Assembly (NCBI GenBank): GCA_937944245.1
Contig: CALDYY010000017.1
Span: 1-45,296 of the forward strand
From: an uncultured Saprospiraceae bacterium
GTDB lineage: Bacteria > Bacteroidota > Bacteroidia > Chitinophagales > Saprospiraceae
Reading direction: 5' to 3'
Length of the DNA stretch: 45,296 bases
Positions 7,065 through 16,041 of this stretch are shown piece by piece. Both the position numbers and the translations under genes were made by a program. Position 1 is the first letter of the stretch. Every line of letters begins with the position of its first letter. The notes below the pieces were generated by a model. It was not told the origin of the DNA. It saw only the letters and a program-made list of their open reading frames with translations, and did not search any database.

Positions 7065-9698
7065 TTAAATCATTTCGATAGCCTTAGCAATAGCTTCATC
7101 TAATCCTTCGGCATCAGTGCCACCTGCTGTGGCAAAAAACGCTTGACCACCACCACCACCTTTGATAGATTTAGCTAACTCTCGAACCATATTACCTGCA
7201 TGTAGCTGTTTTTCCTTAGTTAATGCTTCGCTAATAGTAACCATTAGTTGAGGTTTATCTTCTATGGCTGTACCAAATACCACTACGGCGTTACCGACTT
7301 CTCTTTCTAAGTTGTAAGCCAACGTCTTTAACACTTTAGCATCGGCAATAGGTACTCTAGCCGCTAAAAAGTTAATACCATTTTTGCTAATAAATTGCTG
7401 TTTTAAAGAAGATTGTAAACTACTAGCTTGAGCCATCATCATTTCCTCAATTTGTTTTTGTAGTTTTCTGTTTTCTTCTTGTAAAGCTTCAACACTTTTA
7501 GCAACTTCTTTCGGATTTTTCAGTAACTGCTTAATTTGATTTAGTTCTCTCAACTCCTCGTTGATAAATGCTTCTGCTGCTTGAGCGGTGATGGCTTCAA
7601 TACGACGTACACCAGCAGCTACGGCACTTTCACCAATAATCTTAAAATAGCCAATTTCACCTGTAGCGTTTACATGACATCCTCCACACAATTCTCTACT
7701 AAAATTGGCATCGAAAGTAATCATGCGCACGGTGTCGCCATATTTTTCTCCAAAAAGCATTGTTGCTCCTGCTTGGCGTGCCTCTTCTAGCGGAATATTT
7801 CTAGCTTCTTCTAGGCGAATATTTTCTCTAATCTTCTGATTGACAATTTTTTCTACTTTTGCAATCTCTTCTTCTGTCATTTTCTGAAAATGTGAGAAAT
7901 CAAAGCGCAAATATTTTTCATTGTTCAACGATCCTTTTTGCTGTATATGTGTGCCAAGTATTTGACGCAAAGCTGCTTGCAATAAATGCGTCGCCGAGTG
8001 ATTATTTTCTGTTAATTCGCGTTTCTCTTTGTTCACTTCCGCCTTTACAGGAGCATCAATATTGCTAGGCAATGCCTTTACTATGTGAATAATAAGGTCA
8101 TTTTCTTTTTTAGTATCCAGCACAGGAATTTTTTCTGTACCAAAAAAGAGCAAACCTGTATCTCCAACTTGCCCTCCACCTTCTGGATAGAAAGGTGTTT
8201 TATTGAGCACAATTTGAAATTCCTCTCCTTTTTTTAGCTTCACCGTTCTATACTTTACTACTTTGGCGTGTTCCAAATGAAGAGCATCGTAACCTAAAAA
8301 ACTAACACTAGGGTCATCTATTAAGGTTGTCCAGTCGCCAACTTCTTTCTTAGCATCATCCCTAGAGCGTTCCTTTTGTGCTTTTAGTGCTTTTTCAAAG
8401 CCAATTTCATCCACTTTAAGCCCTCGCTCAGAAGCCAATAGCCGAGTTAAATCTATTGGAAAACCAAAAGTATCATACAATTCAAAGGCAGCTTCCCCAT
8501 TGATAATATCTCCTTCAATTTCAATATCTTCAAATCGGCTGAGTCCGTCTTGTAAGGTGCGTAAAAATGACTTTTCTTCTTCTAAAATTACCTTTTTAAC
8601 AAAACTTTCTTGTGCTTTTAGTTCTGGAAAAACATGCTCAAACTCACTAGCTAAAAGAGGGATTAGGGTATGTAAGAAAGGCGTTTTAATGTCTAAAAAA
8701 GAATAATAATAACGAACAGCGCGTCGAAGTATTCTTCTAATGACATAACCTGCACCAGTGTTATTAGGCATTTCACCATCCGCAATGGTAAAGGCTACTG
8801 CTCGCAAATGGTCGGCAACCACACGCATGGCAATGTCTGACTTTGCCTCTAAATCATATCGAAAAGTGTAAGATTTTCCTGACGCTTTTGAAATAAAATC
8901 AATAAAAGGTGTAAAAATATCGGTGTCGTAATTAGAAGTTTTGCGTTGAAGTGCCATTGTTAGGCGTTCAAAACCCATACCGGTATCCACGTGCTTATCG
9001 GGTAGCGACTCAAGAGAGCCGTCCGCTTTTCTATTGAATTGGATGAAGACCAAATTCCAAATTTCTACCACTTGAGGATGATCCGCATTGACTAAAACAC
9101 TTCCATCCACTTTAGCTCTTTCTTCCTCCGTGCGCAAATCAACATGAATTTCAGAGCAAGGTCCGCAAGGTCCAGTATCGCCCATTTCCCAGAAGTTTTC
9201 TTTTCTGCCGAATTTCAAAATGCGATCTTCTGCCACCCACTTGCTCCAGAAAGCAATCGCTTCCTCGTCCATAGGTAATTGATCCGCTTCGTCCCCTCTG
9301 AAAACAGAAACATAAATTCTATCCTTCTCTAAACCATAAACTTCGGTAAGCAATTCCCAAGCCCAATTAATCGCTTCTTCTTTGAAATAATCGCCAATAG
9401 ACCAGTTACCAAGCATTTCGAACATCGTATGGTGGTAGCTATCAATGCCTACTTCCTCAAGGTCGTTGTGCTTTCCACTAACGCGTAAGCATTTTTGAGT
9501 ATCGGCAATTCTTCTATTGTCAGGAATTTTGTTGCCTAAAAAAAAATCTTTGAATTGGTTCATCCCAGCGTTGGTGAACATTAAAGTAGGATCGTCCTTG
9601 TTGACAATAGGCGCTGAGGAAACAATTTTATGTTTTTTTGATTCAAAAAAATCCAAGAATTGCTGGCGGATTTCTTTAGAAGTCATCGTCTTAGTCAT
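7065..9698 (-). CDS. alaS: Alanine--tRNA ligase
   Basis: 877 residues, the normal bacterial length. It charges tRNA-Ala with alanine in the cytoplasm. The class II catalytic core is present from the N-terminus (FTNAGMNQFKDFFLG, GKHNDLEEVGIDSYHHTMFE, GPCGPCSEIHVD). The editing domain shows the zinc ligands HSATH and CGGCH (reading REL-CGGCH-VNATGEIG), and the C-terminal oligomerisation domain ends in the glycine-rich KGGGGGQAFFATAGG. The start is ATG 9698, with another ATG four codons in. A TACCTTTG promoter element lies about 85 bp upstream on the same strand. It converges with the 111-aa gene at only 12 bp. Confidence 0.97.
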   Translation of the reverse strand: MTKTMTSKEIRQQFLDFFESKKHKIVSSAPIVNKDDPTLMFTNAGMNQFKDFFLGNKIPDNRRIADTQKCLRVSGKHNDLEEVGIDSYHHTMFEMLGNWSIGDYFKEEAINWAWELLTEVYGLEKDRIYVSVFRGDEADQLPMDEEAIAFWSKWVAEDRILKFGRKENFWEMGDTGPCGPCSEIHVDLRTEEERAKVDGSVLVNADHPQVVEIWNLVFIQFNRKADGSLESLPDKHVDTGMGFERLTMALQRKTSNYDTDIFTPFIDFISKASGKSYTFRYDLEAKSDIAMRVVADHLRAVAFTIADGEMPNNTGAGYVIRRILRRAVRYYYSFLDIKTPFLHTLIPLLASEFEHVFPELKAQESFVKKVILEEEKSFLRTLQDGLSRFEDIEIEGDIINGEAAFELYDTFGFPIDLTRLLASERGLKVDEIGFEKALKAQKERSRDDAKKEVGDWTTLIDDPSVSFLGYDALHLEHAKVVKYRTVKLKKGEEFQIVLNKTPFYPEGGGQVGDTGLLFFGTEKIPVLDTKKENDLIIHIVKALPSNIDAPVKAEVNKEKRELTENNHSATHLLQAALRQILGTHIQQKGSLNNEKYLRFDFSHFQKMTEEEIAKVEKIVNQKIRENIRLEEARNIPLEEARQAGATMLFGEKYGDTVRMITFDANFSRELCGGCHVNATGEIGYFKIIGESAVAAGVRRIEAITAQAAEAFINEELRELNQIKQLLKNPKEVAKSVEALQEENRKLQKQIEEMMMAQASSLQSSLKQQFISKNGINFLAARVPIADAKVLKTLAYNLEREVGNAVVVFGTAIEDKPQLMVTISEALTKEKQLHAGNMVRELAKSIKGGGGGQAFFATAGGTDAEGLDEAIAKAIEMI

Positions 9699-9782
9699 TG
9701 CTCGTCTGTTTTATCCGTTTACGTTTATTATTATAAAAACTATTTCCTGTATTGTTCTAAAGATTGCTATCTAAAAGGTGGT

Positions 9783-9790
9783 CAAAGGTA
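9783..9790 (-). promoter_or_regulatory. Probable -7 promoter element for alaS
   Basis: On the minus strand the octamer TACCTTTG matches the Bacteroidota -7 consensus TAnnTTTG, about 85 bp before the alaS ATG. No clear TTG is seen at the -33 distance, so this is moderate support only. Confidence 0.4.
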
Positions 9791-9939
9791 GCTATTAGTG
9801 CGGTTGTTTGTCATAAATTAAATAGAATTTTTTGGTGAATTGATTGTAATATATACATTTTTTAATTTCTTTTAATTGCTCATGGATTACGCTTCGATAT
9901 TCCTTAGAAGGGCACAACATCATTTTTTTCTGTTTCTTT

Positions 9940-9969
9940 TGGATATTTCAATCTAAATACTATCTTTGC
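9940..9969 (+). promoter_or_regulatory. Bacteroidota-type promoter for the M23 peptidase gene
   Basis: TTG at 9940-9942, a 19-bp spacer and TATCTTTG at 9962-9969 fit the TTG-N19-TAnnTTTG consensus exactly. Transcription would begin near 9976, leaving a 5' untranslated region of about 100 nt before the ATG at 10075. Confidence 0.65.
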
Positions 9970-10074
9970 ATCGCTGCATAAACTAAAACATATCCAAATT
10001 CCTAGTAAAAGCCTAGTTTTAGGTGAAAAACACTCAAGTAACGGAAAACAATTTTGTAAGACAATCAAATCAAC

Positions 10075-11058
10075 ATGGCTAGGGAAAAATTCATTTACAA
10101 CACACAAACCCTTCGTTATGAGAAAGTAGTAGAAACTTGGAGTCAAAAGATTGTAAAATCTATATCCATGTTTTCTGTTGTCATCGTAACGGGATTTCTA
10201 TTTTCACTTGTTATCTACAAGGTGTTTCCTTCTCAAAGAGAGCAACAACAACAAGCAGAAATCAATGAATTGAACCTTCAAATTCAAGAATTAATAGGCA
10301 ACATTGATAAAATGAGTGTAGCCTTGCAAAGCATTCAGCAACGAGATGCAAATGCTCACCGCATGATTTTTGGTATGAACCCAATTGACAAAGGTATCTG
10401 GGAAGGTGGTGTCGGTGGTCAAGATAGAAACATTGATGTTAGTAAATTAACCAATAGCGGTAAACTACTATCCGTAGCACTAGAAAAATCTGATAAGCTA
10501 AAAAGACAACTTGCGCTCCAGTCTGAATCGTTAGATTCAATTATGCTGAAAGCCAAAAATAAAGAAGACTTCTGGGCTTCTATTCCTTCCATAAAACCCA
10601 TTCGTGAAGACAAACTAAAGAAAAATATAACTATTCTTTCTGGTTTCGGGATGCGTGTACACCCCATACACAAAGTACGCAAAATGCACTTAGGGTTGGA
10701 CTTTACAGCACCAGCAGGTACAGATATACAAGCCACAGGTAAAGGAAAAGTAGTAGAAATAGAGCAAAAAACAACAGGCTATGGTAACTATGTAGTCATA
10801 GATCACGGTCATGGTTATAAAACCCTTTATGCGCACATGGGACGTGTTGATGTGAAGGTAGGAGATAAAGTATTGAAGGGTCAAACTATCGGGAAGGTAG
10901 GTAGCACAGGTACTTCCACTGCACCTCACTTGCATTACGAAGTAATTTATATGGGCAAAAAGGTAAATCCAATTCATTATTGCATGGATGGATTAACACC
11001 AGAAGAATATCAAGAATTGGCGGATGCTGCTGAGGCAATGAATCAATCCTTAGATTAA
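10075..11058 (+). CDS. M23 family metallopeptidase (LytM-like)
   Basis: 327 residues. A short cytoplasmic N-terminus precedes one membrane segment at about residues 27-46 (ISMFSVVIVTGFLFSLVIY), then a coiled coil at about 55-85, a linker, and a C-terminal LytM/M23 domain from about 185. The zinc-site residues all appear intact: H and D in HLGLD, and HLH in APHLHYEV, with the catalytic-type histidine in TLYAHMG. These enzymes cleave or help remodel peptidoglycan cross-links in the periplasm; the membrane anchor and coiled coil are typical of divisome- or elongation-linked members. It has its own promoter (9940-9969) and ends in a strong terminator hairpin (11077-11116). Confidence 0.92.
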   Translation: MAREKFIYNTQTLRYEKVVETWSQKIVKSISMFSVVIVTGFLFSLVIYKVFPSQREQQQQAEINELNLQIQELIGNIDKMSVALQSIQQRDANAHRMIFGMNPIDKGIWEGGVGGQDRNIDVSKLTNSGKLLSVALEKSDKLKRQLALQSESLDSIMLKAKNKEDFWASIPSIKPIREDKLKKNITILSGFGMRVHPIHKVRKMHLGLDFTAPAGTDIQATGKGKVVEIEQKTTGYGNYVVIDHGHGYKTLYAHMGRVDVKVGDKVLKGQTIGKVGSTGTSTAPHLHYEVIYMGKKVNPIHYCMDGLTPEEYQELADAAEAMNQSLD

Positions 11059-11076
11059 AGGTTAACTTTTATTTTA

Positions 11077-11116
11077 ATTAGCTTTTCCAAAGTTCAAGTC
11101 TTTTGGAAAAGCTAAT
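11077..11116. terminator. Bidirectional terminator hairpin, M23 peptidase / tyrS
   Basis: ATTAGCTTTTCCAAA (11077-11091) and TTTGGAAAAGCTAAT (11102-11116) form a perfect 15-bp stem with a 10-nt loop, midway between the convergent stop codons at 11058 and 11122. The A/T-rich flanks allow termination in both directions. Confidence 0.75.
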
Positions 11117-11121
11117 CTCTT

Positions 11122-12396
11122 TTACTCCGCTACCAATAAATACTTGTTCTTCTTCCCGTTTTCTACCATAATGTAGCGACCATGCAACAATGATTCATGG
11201 TTGATAGTAGCTTCATGTTGACTTACCTTTTCCTTATTTACGGCAACAGCATTAGCTTTAATGGCTCTTCGTGCATCTCCTTTGGAGGCAACAATATTAG
11301 TGGCTTCTGAAAGCAAATCTACAATACTGATTCCATTGATAATCAAAGACTTTTTTATTCTAAAACTTGGTATTTCTTCTGTCACTGTCCCCAATTCATC
11401 CGCATTCAGCGAAAGTAATTGATTGCGATTAGCCTGTTTGCTAAATAGTAAATCACTCACATTCAGCACAGAATCGTAGGCTTCCTTTGAGTGCACTCTA
11501 ATAGTAAGTTCTTCCGCTAATATTCTTTTTAGAGTTTGAGGATCGTTGCTGTATTGGGTTTCTAAGGCTTCAATTTGTTCTCTCGATTTCAAGCTAAAGT
11601 AACGCATAAATTTAGCCAAATCCCTATCGTCACTATTAATCCAAAATTGATAAAAACGATAAGCAGAAGTCATTTTTGAGTCAAGCCAGATATTGCCCTG
11701 CTCTGATTTACCAAACTTCGTGCCATCTGCCTTAGTAAGCAAAGGAGTAGTCAACGCATAGGCTTTTTCACTCAAGTTTCTTCTTATAAATTCCGTTCCA
11801 GAAGTGATATTCCCCCATTGGTCAGAGCCACCCATTTGAAGCGTGCAACCATACTGATGAAAAAGGTACTGATAATCATAACCTTGCAACAGTTGGTAGC
11901 TAAATTCGGTAAAAGAAATACCTGTTTCTATTCTCTTTTTTACGGATTCCTTAGTCATCATGTAATTGACAGTCAGTGTCTTGCCTACTGTCCGTAGGAA
12001 ATCTAGCACATTCATATCTTTATAAAAATCGTAATTATTGACTACGATTGCCTTATTGTGTCCTTCTTCAAAGTCTAAGAATTTCAAGAATTGCTGCTTT
12101 TGAAAAGCTAGGTTGTTATCCAATTCTTCGTATGTTTTCAACTGCCTTTCTTGGTCTTTTCCTGAAGGGTCTCCTATTCTACCTGTTGCCCCCCCCATTA
12201 AGATAATAGGCTGATGTCCAGAAAGTTGAAACAACTTCAATAGCATAATTTGCACATAATTACCAATGGTCAAAGAAGGCGCTGTTGGGTCGAAACCAAT
12301 ATAACCTATTTTTTTACCTTCCGATAGGTGTTCCTCTACTCCAGGTGTAGCGTCTTGCAACATGCCGCGCCACTTCAATTCTTCAATAAAATTCAT
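11122..12396 (-). CDS. tyrS: Tyrosine--tRNA ligase
   Basis: 424 residues from the ATG at 12396. It charges tRNA-Tyr with tyrosine. The class I core is visible: GYIGFDPTAPSLTIGN holds the HIGH-equivalent (TIGN), GGATGRIGDPSG and QMGGSDQWGNI are conserved TyrRS motifs, and KFGKS is the KMSKS equivalent. A C-terminal S4-type RNA-binding domain starts near GDARRAIKANAVAVNKEKV. A TTG at 12420 would add eight residues, but it overlaps a TATTTTTG promoter-like octamer, so ATG 12396 is preferred. An uninterrupted run of eight G (minus strand; 12189-12196) encodes part of the MGGATG motif and the frame stays open through it. Confidence 0.97.
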   Translation of the reverse strand: MNFIEELKWRGMLQDATPGVEEHLSEGKKIGYIGFDPTAPSLTIGNYVQIMLLKLFQLSGHQPIILMGGATGRIGDPSGKDQERQLKTYEELDNNLAFQKQQFLKFLDFEEGHNKAIVVNNYDFYKDMNVLDFLRTVGKTLTVNYMMTKESVKKRIETGISFTEFSYQLLQGYDYQYLFHQYGCTLQMGGSDQWGNITSGTEFIRRNLSEKAYALTTPLLTKADGTKFGKSEQGNIWLDSKMTSAYRFYQFWINSDDRDLAKFMRYFSLKSREQIEALETQYSNDPQTLKRILAEELTIRVHSKEAYDSVLNVSDLLFSKQANRNQLLSLNADELGTVTEEIPSFRIKKSLIINGISIVDLLSEATNIVASKGDARRAIKANAVAVNKEKVSQHEATINHESLLHGRYIMVENGKKNKYLLVAE

Positions 12397-12417
12397 GTCT
12401 TTTACGTTTGAGCGTGG

Positions 12418-12425
12418 CAAAAATA
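12418..12425 (-). promoter_or_regulatory. Probable -7 promoter element for tyrS
   Basis: On the minus strand TATTTTTG matches TAnnTTTG about 21 bp before the tyrS ATG at 12396. A -33 TTG is not evident. Its position argues against the TTG start at 12420. Confidence 0.4.
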
Positions 12426-12545
12426 GTTGTTTTCATTCAGAATGACGCTTGTGTGAATCATTTAGGTACAGAAAAGTAGATTTATTCCTTATTATTTTTT
12501 TGAGGACGTAATGCAATTTTAATTTTTATCCTTTAATAAATGAAT

Positions 12546-12553
12546 TAAGTTTG
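12546..12553 (+). promoter_or_regulatory. Probable promoter for the FkbM methyltransferase gene
   Basis: TAAGTTTG fits the Bacteroidota -7 consensus, with TTT (for TTG) 19 bp upstream. It lies before the 5' fragment at 12575 and well before the downstream frame, supporting one transcription unit that starts upstream of the apparent frameshift. Confidence 0.45.
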
Positions 12554-12574
12554 CATCAAATTAAAAAGAGCTAA

Positions 12575-12718
12575 TTGAAAAAAGTCGCATACAAGCATTA
12601 TTATAATGCTTGGTATAAGAAAATGAGAATAAAACAAAGTGCAAACAACGGTATTTTGTTTTATATATTTTATCGCTATTTTTATAAGCCTAAAAAGGGA
12701 CGCTGGCAGAACTATTAG
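12575..12718 (+). pseudogene. 5' fragment of the FkbM methyltransferase gene, separated by frameshift
   Basis: This frame (TTG at 12575, ATG at 12623) reads AWYKKMRIKQ, then YIFYRYFYKPKKG, and stops at TAG 12716-12718. The next frame opens at 12694 with KGTLAELLDNYSTSL and runs straight into the FkbM core. Adding one base in the A5G3 run at 12692-12699 would join the two into a continuous protein of about 270 residues: YFYKPKKGTLAELLDNY. Membrane-proximal basic/aromatic N-termini of this kind are common in FkbM proteins. The cause could be a real mutation, a sequencing error in the homopolymer, or -1 frameshifting at AAAAAG. Confidence 0.55.
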
Positions 12719-12753
12719 ACAATTATTCTACCTCGCTACTACATCAACTTACT

Positions 12754-13392
12754 GTGATTCAAGTTGGTGCTAATGACGGCATTACACACGACCCCATTCA
12801 TAAATTTATAAAACGAGATGGGTGGAAAGGAATATTATTAGAACCTCAGAAAAATGTTTTTTCTACATTAGCTTATGCTTACCATAAAAATAAAGACATT
12901 ATCACGCTGAATGCTGCTTTGGACAAACAAGATGGGGAAAGAGCTATTTATAAAATAGGATTTTCAGAAGCACGTTGGGCAAGTGGATTAACCAGTTTTG
13001 ATAAGACAACTATCCAAAAAGCTTTTACCTCAGGTTATGTAGCTGCTAAAGCGGCAGAAGAAGGGCTAACTGTACCAACAGAGGAACAGCATAGAATAAA
13101 GGCTGAATTAGTTACGCTAATTTCACCCAAAACCTTGCTAGAAAAATATAATATTCACCAAATAGATTTACTGCAAATTGATACAGAAGGTTATGATTTT
13201 GAGATTATAAAAATGTTTGATTTGACTCAAATAAAACCTGAATTGATTGTATTTGAAAGCAAACACCTCTCTGATAAAGATAAAATTACTTGTTTTGAGT
13301 ATCTGAAATCATATGATTATCAACTAAAAACATTTGGTGCTAACACCGTTGCTCTACAAAAGTCAAACACTTTAACACAATTATTGGTGTGA
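12754..13392 (+). CDS. FkbM family methyltransferase (main part; apparent 5' frameshift)
   Basis: The SAM-binding motif I is VIQVGANDGITHDPIHKFI, followed by GWKGILLEPQKNVF and the acidic motif LLQIDTEGYDFEIIKMFDL, both typical of FkbM-type methyltransferases, which methylate sugars or glycan-linked groups. GTG at 12754 is the only conventional start in this frame, but it falls inside the first beta strand, immediately before the glycine loop. The frame is open from 12694 with sensible protein sequence, so the true N-terminus lies in the fragment at 12575-12718. It is followed after 45 bp by a secreted T9SS protein on the same strand. No other glycan genes are adjacent. Confidence 0.8.
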   Translation: MIQVGANDGITHDPIHKFIKRDGWKGILLEPQKNVFSTLAYAYHKNKDIITLNAALDKQDGERAIYKIGFSEARWASGLTSFDKTTIQKAFTSGYVAAKAAEEGLTVPTEEQHRIKAELVTLISPKTLLEKYNIHQIDLLQIDTEGYDFEIIKMFDLTQIKPELIVFESKHLSDKDKITCFEYLKSYDYQLKTFGANTVALQKSNTLTQLLV

Positions 13393-13437
13393 GCAACGCA
13401 AATTGTTGCTAATTTTAGCCGATATAACTGCTTACTT

Positions 13438-15972
13438 ATGATTATGCAACGACTGATTACATTTGCTTTATCATCTATATGTTTTTTGCTATGGAATTGC
13501 GAGCAACCTTTCGTAAGAGAGGAACAGGTGGATGCCGTTCCCTACGATTGGTTTTTTACACAACGTGCTTATCCTTTTGAAACCATAAACCACAAGGTAT
13601 ATCATCAGGAATTGCATCGGGTGCAGTCAGAAGAATTAGCAATAGTCGAATCCAGAAATGAAGAAACTACTTGGGAATCCGTCGGACCTACTAATATCGG
13701 TGGTCGCGTTACAGATTTAGTGATTCATCCTAATAACGCAAACATTTTATTTGCAGGCACTTCTGCTGGTGGCATTTTCAAAACTACCGACCGTGGTCAA
13801 ACTTGGAAACCAGTATTTGATAAAGCAGGAAGCCTTTCTATCGGTAGCCTTGCAATGGCTGCGTCCAACACGCGAGTGCTATACGCAGGTACAGGCGAAG
13901 CCAATGGAGCAGCTGATTCAGGCGCGTTTATAGGCGATGGTATGTACAAATCAACAGATGGTGGACGCTCTTGGCAACATATCGGGCTAGATAGTTCTTT
14001 TCATATTGGTAGGATAGTGGTTGACCCTTTTGATGAGCACCACGTTTTTGTGGCAGTGGCTGGCTTAATGTATGGCAAAAACAAAGAACGAGGACTTTAT
14101 GAAACAAAAGACGGTGGCAAATCTTGGAATAATATCCTATTTATCAGTGATTCAACGAGTTGTATTGATGTAGCTATCAACCCTCAAAATCCAAATATTA
14201 TTTATGCAGCTACTTGGGATCGCATTCGCCGACCTTGGGAACGCCAATATGCAGGGAAAAACTCGCGCATCTATCGCAGTAAAGATGGTGGAGCGACTTG
14301 GGAACAACTTACTACTGGCTTAGCTCCAAACGTAGCCGAACCAGGTCGTATAGGCATTGCCATTTGTGCTGCTCAACCAAATGTACTTTATGCCAGTTTT
14401 ACTCAAGATGCTAGAAGTAATAAGTTTGAAGGACTTTACAAAACAACTGATGGTGGCGACACTTGGCGTAGGACAAATGACTATTTCTTGCAAGGGATGT
14501 ATAGCGACTTTGGTTGGTTTTTTGGTAACGTTCGGGTTGACCCAAATAATCCTAACATTGTTTATGTACTTGGGGTAAGTTTGATGAAAAGCACAGATGG
14601 TGGACAAAGTTGGAAACGCATTAACAATGGCATTCATGTGGATCAACATGCGTTAGAAGTGCTGCCTAGCAACTCCAATTTTGTAGTTGTGGGCAACGAT
14701 GGTGGCTTGTATATTTCTGAAAATGGTGGCAATACATGGCAACATTCCAAAACGCTTGCCATTACTCAGTTTTACAAAGGTGAAGCAGCGCAGTCCGTCA
14801 ATAATCATTACTACGGCGGCACTCAAGATAACGGCACGGTGATGACTAATGATGGACAATGGGGGAATTGGCGTGGTATTTTAGGTGGTGATGGCTTCCA
14901 TGTGATTGTTGACCCTAATACGCCTGATATTATGTATGCAGAGTACCAATGGGGGAATTTGTTTCGTTCGTTTGATGGAGGGCAGAGCTTTCAATGGGCG
15001 CGCAACGGCATCAATGAAGCGGAACGCAGGAATTGGAACACGCCAATTAAGCTAGACCCCAAAAACTATGCGGTGCTTTACTATGGCACAACTCGCCTTT
15101 ATCGCTCTGACAATCGAGCAAGTAGTTGGGTAGCAATTAGCCCTGACCTCACCAAAGGGCAACATCCTAGTGGTAGCACTTTTTATGGCACGATTACCTC
15201 CATAGAAGTCTCACCCGCCAACGCACAAGTGATTTGGGTAGGCACTGATGACGGAAATGTACAGGTGACTACCAATGGTGGGGCTAATTGGAACTTAGTA
15301 ACTCAAAACCTCCCCGACCGATATGTCACCAGTATTGCCGCTGACCAACAAAATCCCTTAAAAGCCTATGTTACTTTTTCGGGGTATAAGTCAGTGGATT
15401 ATCTTTCTCATATTTTTATGACAGAAAATGGTGGTGCAACTTGGCAAGACATTTCTAATAATCTTCCTCAAGTACCTATAAATGAATTAATTATAGACAA
15501 TAGCTATCCCAATAGGCTTTATATTGCGACAGATTTGGGCGTATGGTTTACTGAGAATTGGCGCGAAGGTTGGCAGCGATTGGGCAAAAATTTACCACTT
15601 ACTGTAGTATCTGATTTAGTGATTCATAATCGCACAAGAACTTTAGTAGCAGCTACTTATGGGCGTTCTATGTACAAACTTCAACTGGACAAACCCAACA
15701 TTAACTTCCCCGATGTAGCTTACCAAAACACTACTTTTTCTATTGCTCCCAATCCTGTTGCAATAGGTACGCAGATGCAAATTCAATTAGGGGCATGGGC
15801 AGCAGGAACTTTGGTCATTTACAATACCAATGGACAATTAGTGCAAAGCCTTCCTTTTGAAGGCAAGTCTATTAATGTAGTAACAGAGAAATGGCAGAAA
15901 GGCATCTATTTTGCTCAAATTCAGTCGAAAACGACTAAAGTTACTCAATCTTTTTTAGTGATAGGCGAATAA
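13438..15972 (+). CDS. Secreted BNR/VPS10-type beta-propeller protein with T9SS sorting domain
   Basis: 844 residues. A hydrophobic signal peptide (LITFALSSICFLLWNC) comes first; its cysteine is not in a good lipobox. Many repeats of the sialidase Asp-box type follow (for example KTTDRGQTWKP, KSTDGGRSWQH, ETKDGGKSWNN, RSKDGGATWEQ), interleaved with HPNNANILFAGT-like strands, so the bulk should fold as one or two beta-propellers. The last 80 residues, starting near FSIAPNPVAIGTQMQIQLG, match a type A T9SS C-terminal domain, predicting export across the outer membrane and surface attachment or release. Asp-box propellers occur in glycosidases and in binding proteins; no glycosidase catalytic set was identified, so the substrate is unknown. 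Confidence 0.85.
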   Translation: MIMQRLITFALSSICFLLWNCEQPFVREEQVDAVPYDWFFTQRAYPFETINHKVYHQELHRVQSEELAIVESRNEETTWESVGPTNIGGRVTDLVIHPNNANILFAGTSAGGIFKTTDRGQTWKPVFDKAGSLSIGSLAMAASNTRVLYAGTGEANGAADSGAFIGDGMYKSTDGGRSWQHIGLDSSFHIGRIVVDPFDEHHVFVAVAGLMYGKNKERGLYETKDGGKSWNNILFISDSTSCIDVAINPQNPNIIYAATWDRIRRPWERQYAGKNSRIYRSKDGGATWEQLTTGLAPNVAEPGRIGIAICAAQPNVLYASFTQDARSNKFEGLYKTTDGGDTWRRTNDYFLQGMYSDFGWFFGNVRVDPNNPNIVYVLGVSLMKSTDGGQSWKRINNGIHVDQHALEVLPSNSNFVVVGNDGGLYISENGGNTWQHSKTLAITQFYKGEAAQSVNNHYYGGTQDNGTVMTNDGQWGNWRGILGGDGFHVIVDPNTPDIMYAEYQWGNLFRSFDGGQSFQWARNGINEAERRNWNTPIKLDPKNYAVLYYGTTRLYRSDNRASSWVAISPDLTKGQHPSGSTFYGTITSIEVSPANAQVIWVGTDDGNVQVTTNGGANWNLVTQNLPDRYVTSIAADQQNPLKAYVTFSGYKSVDYLSHIFMTENGGATWQDISNNLPQVPINELIIDNSYPNRLYIATDLGVWFTENWREGWQRLGKNLPLTVVSDLVIHNRTRTLVAATYGRSMYKLQLDKPNINFPDVAYQNTTFSIAPNPVAIGTQMQIQLGAWAAGTLVIYNTNGQLVQSLPFEGKSINVVTEKWQKGIYFAQIQSKTTKVTQSFLVIGE

Positions 15973-16010
15973 ATATTGGTTATTAGTTAGTTAGTAACCA
16001 ATATTTATTC
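15967..16010. terminator. Bidirectional terminator hairpin, T9SS protein / lon
   Basis: GAATAAATATTGGTTA (15967-15982) and TAACCAATATTTATTC (15995-16010) form a perfect 16-bp stem with a 12-nt loop made of three TTAG units. The stop codon of the plus-strand gene lies inside the left arm. The convergent lon gene ends at 16042. Confidence 0.7.
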
Positions 16011-16041
16011 ACTTGAATATCAGGTTAAATATTAGCAAATC

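Larger units (their letters stand above)
9699..10074. other. Divergent intergenic region alaS / M23 peptidase
   Basis: This 376-bp AT-rich gap separates the divergent alaS and M23 peptidase genes. It holds a promoter-like element for each direction (9783-9790 minus, 9940-9969 plus). No RNA gene, repeat or convincing small coding frame was found in it. Confidence 0.6.

Noticed and set aside
9904-10146. Minus-strand frame of 80 codons in the alaS/M23 gap
   Set aside because: It overlaps the M23 promoter and start and has no family features.
12189-12196. Run of eight C (G on the coding strand) in tyrS as a frameshift site
   Set aside because: The tyrS frame and conserved motifs continue intact on both sides, so no disruption is present in this copy.
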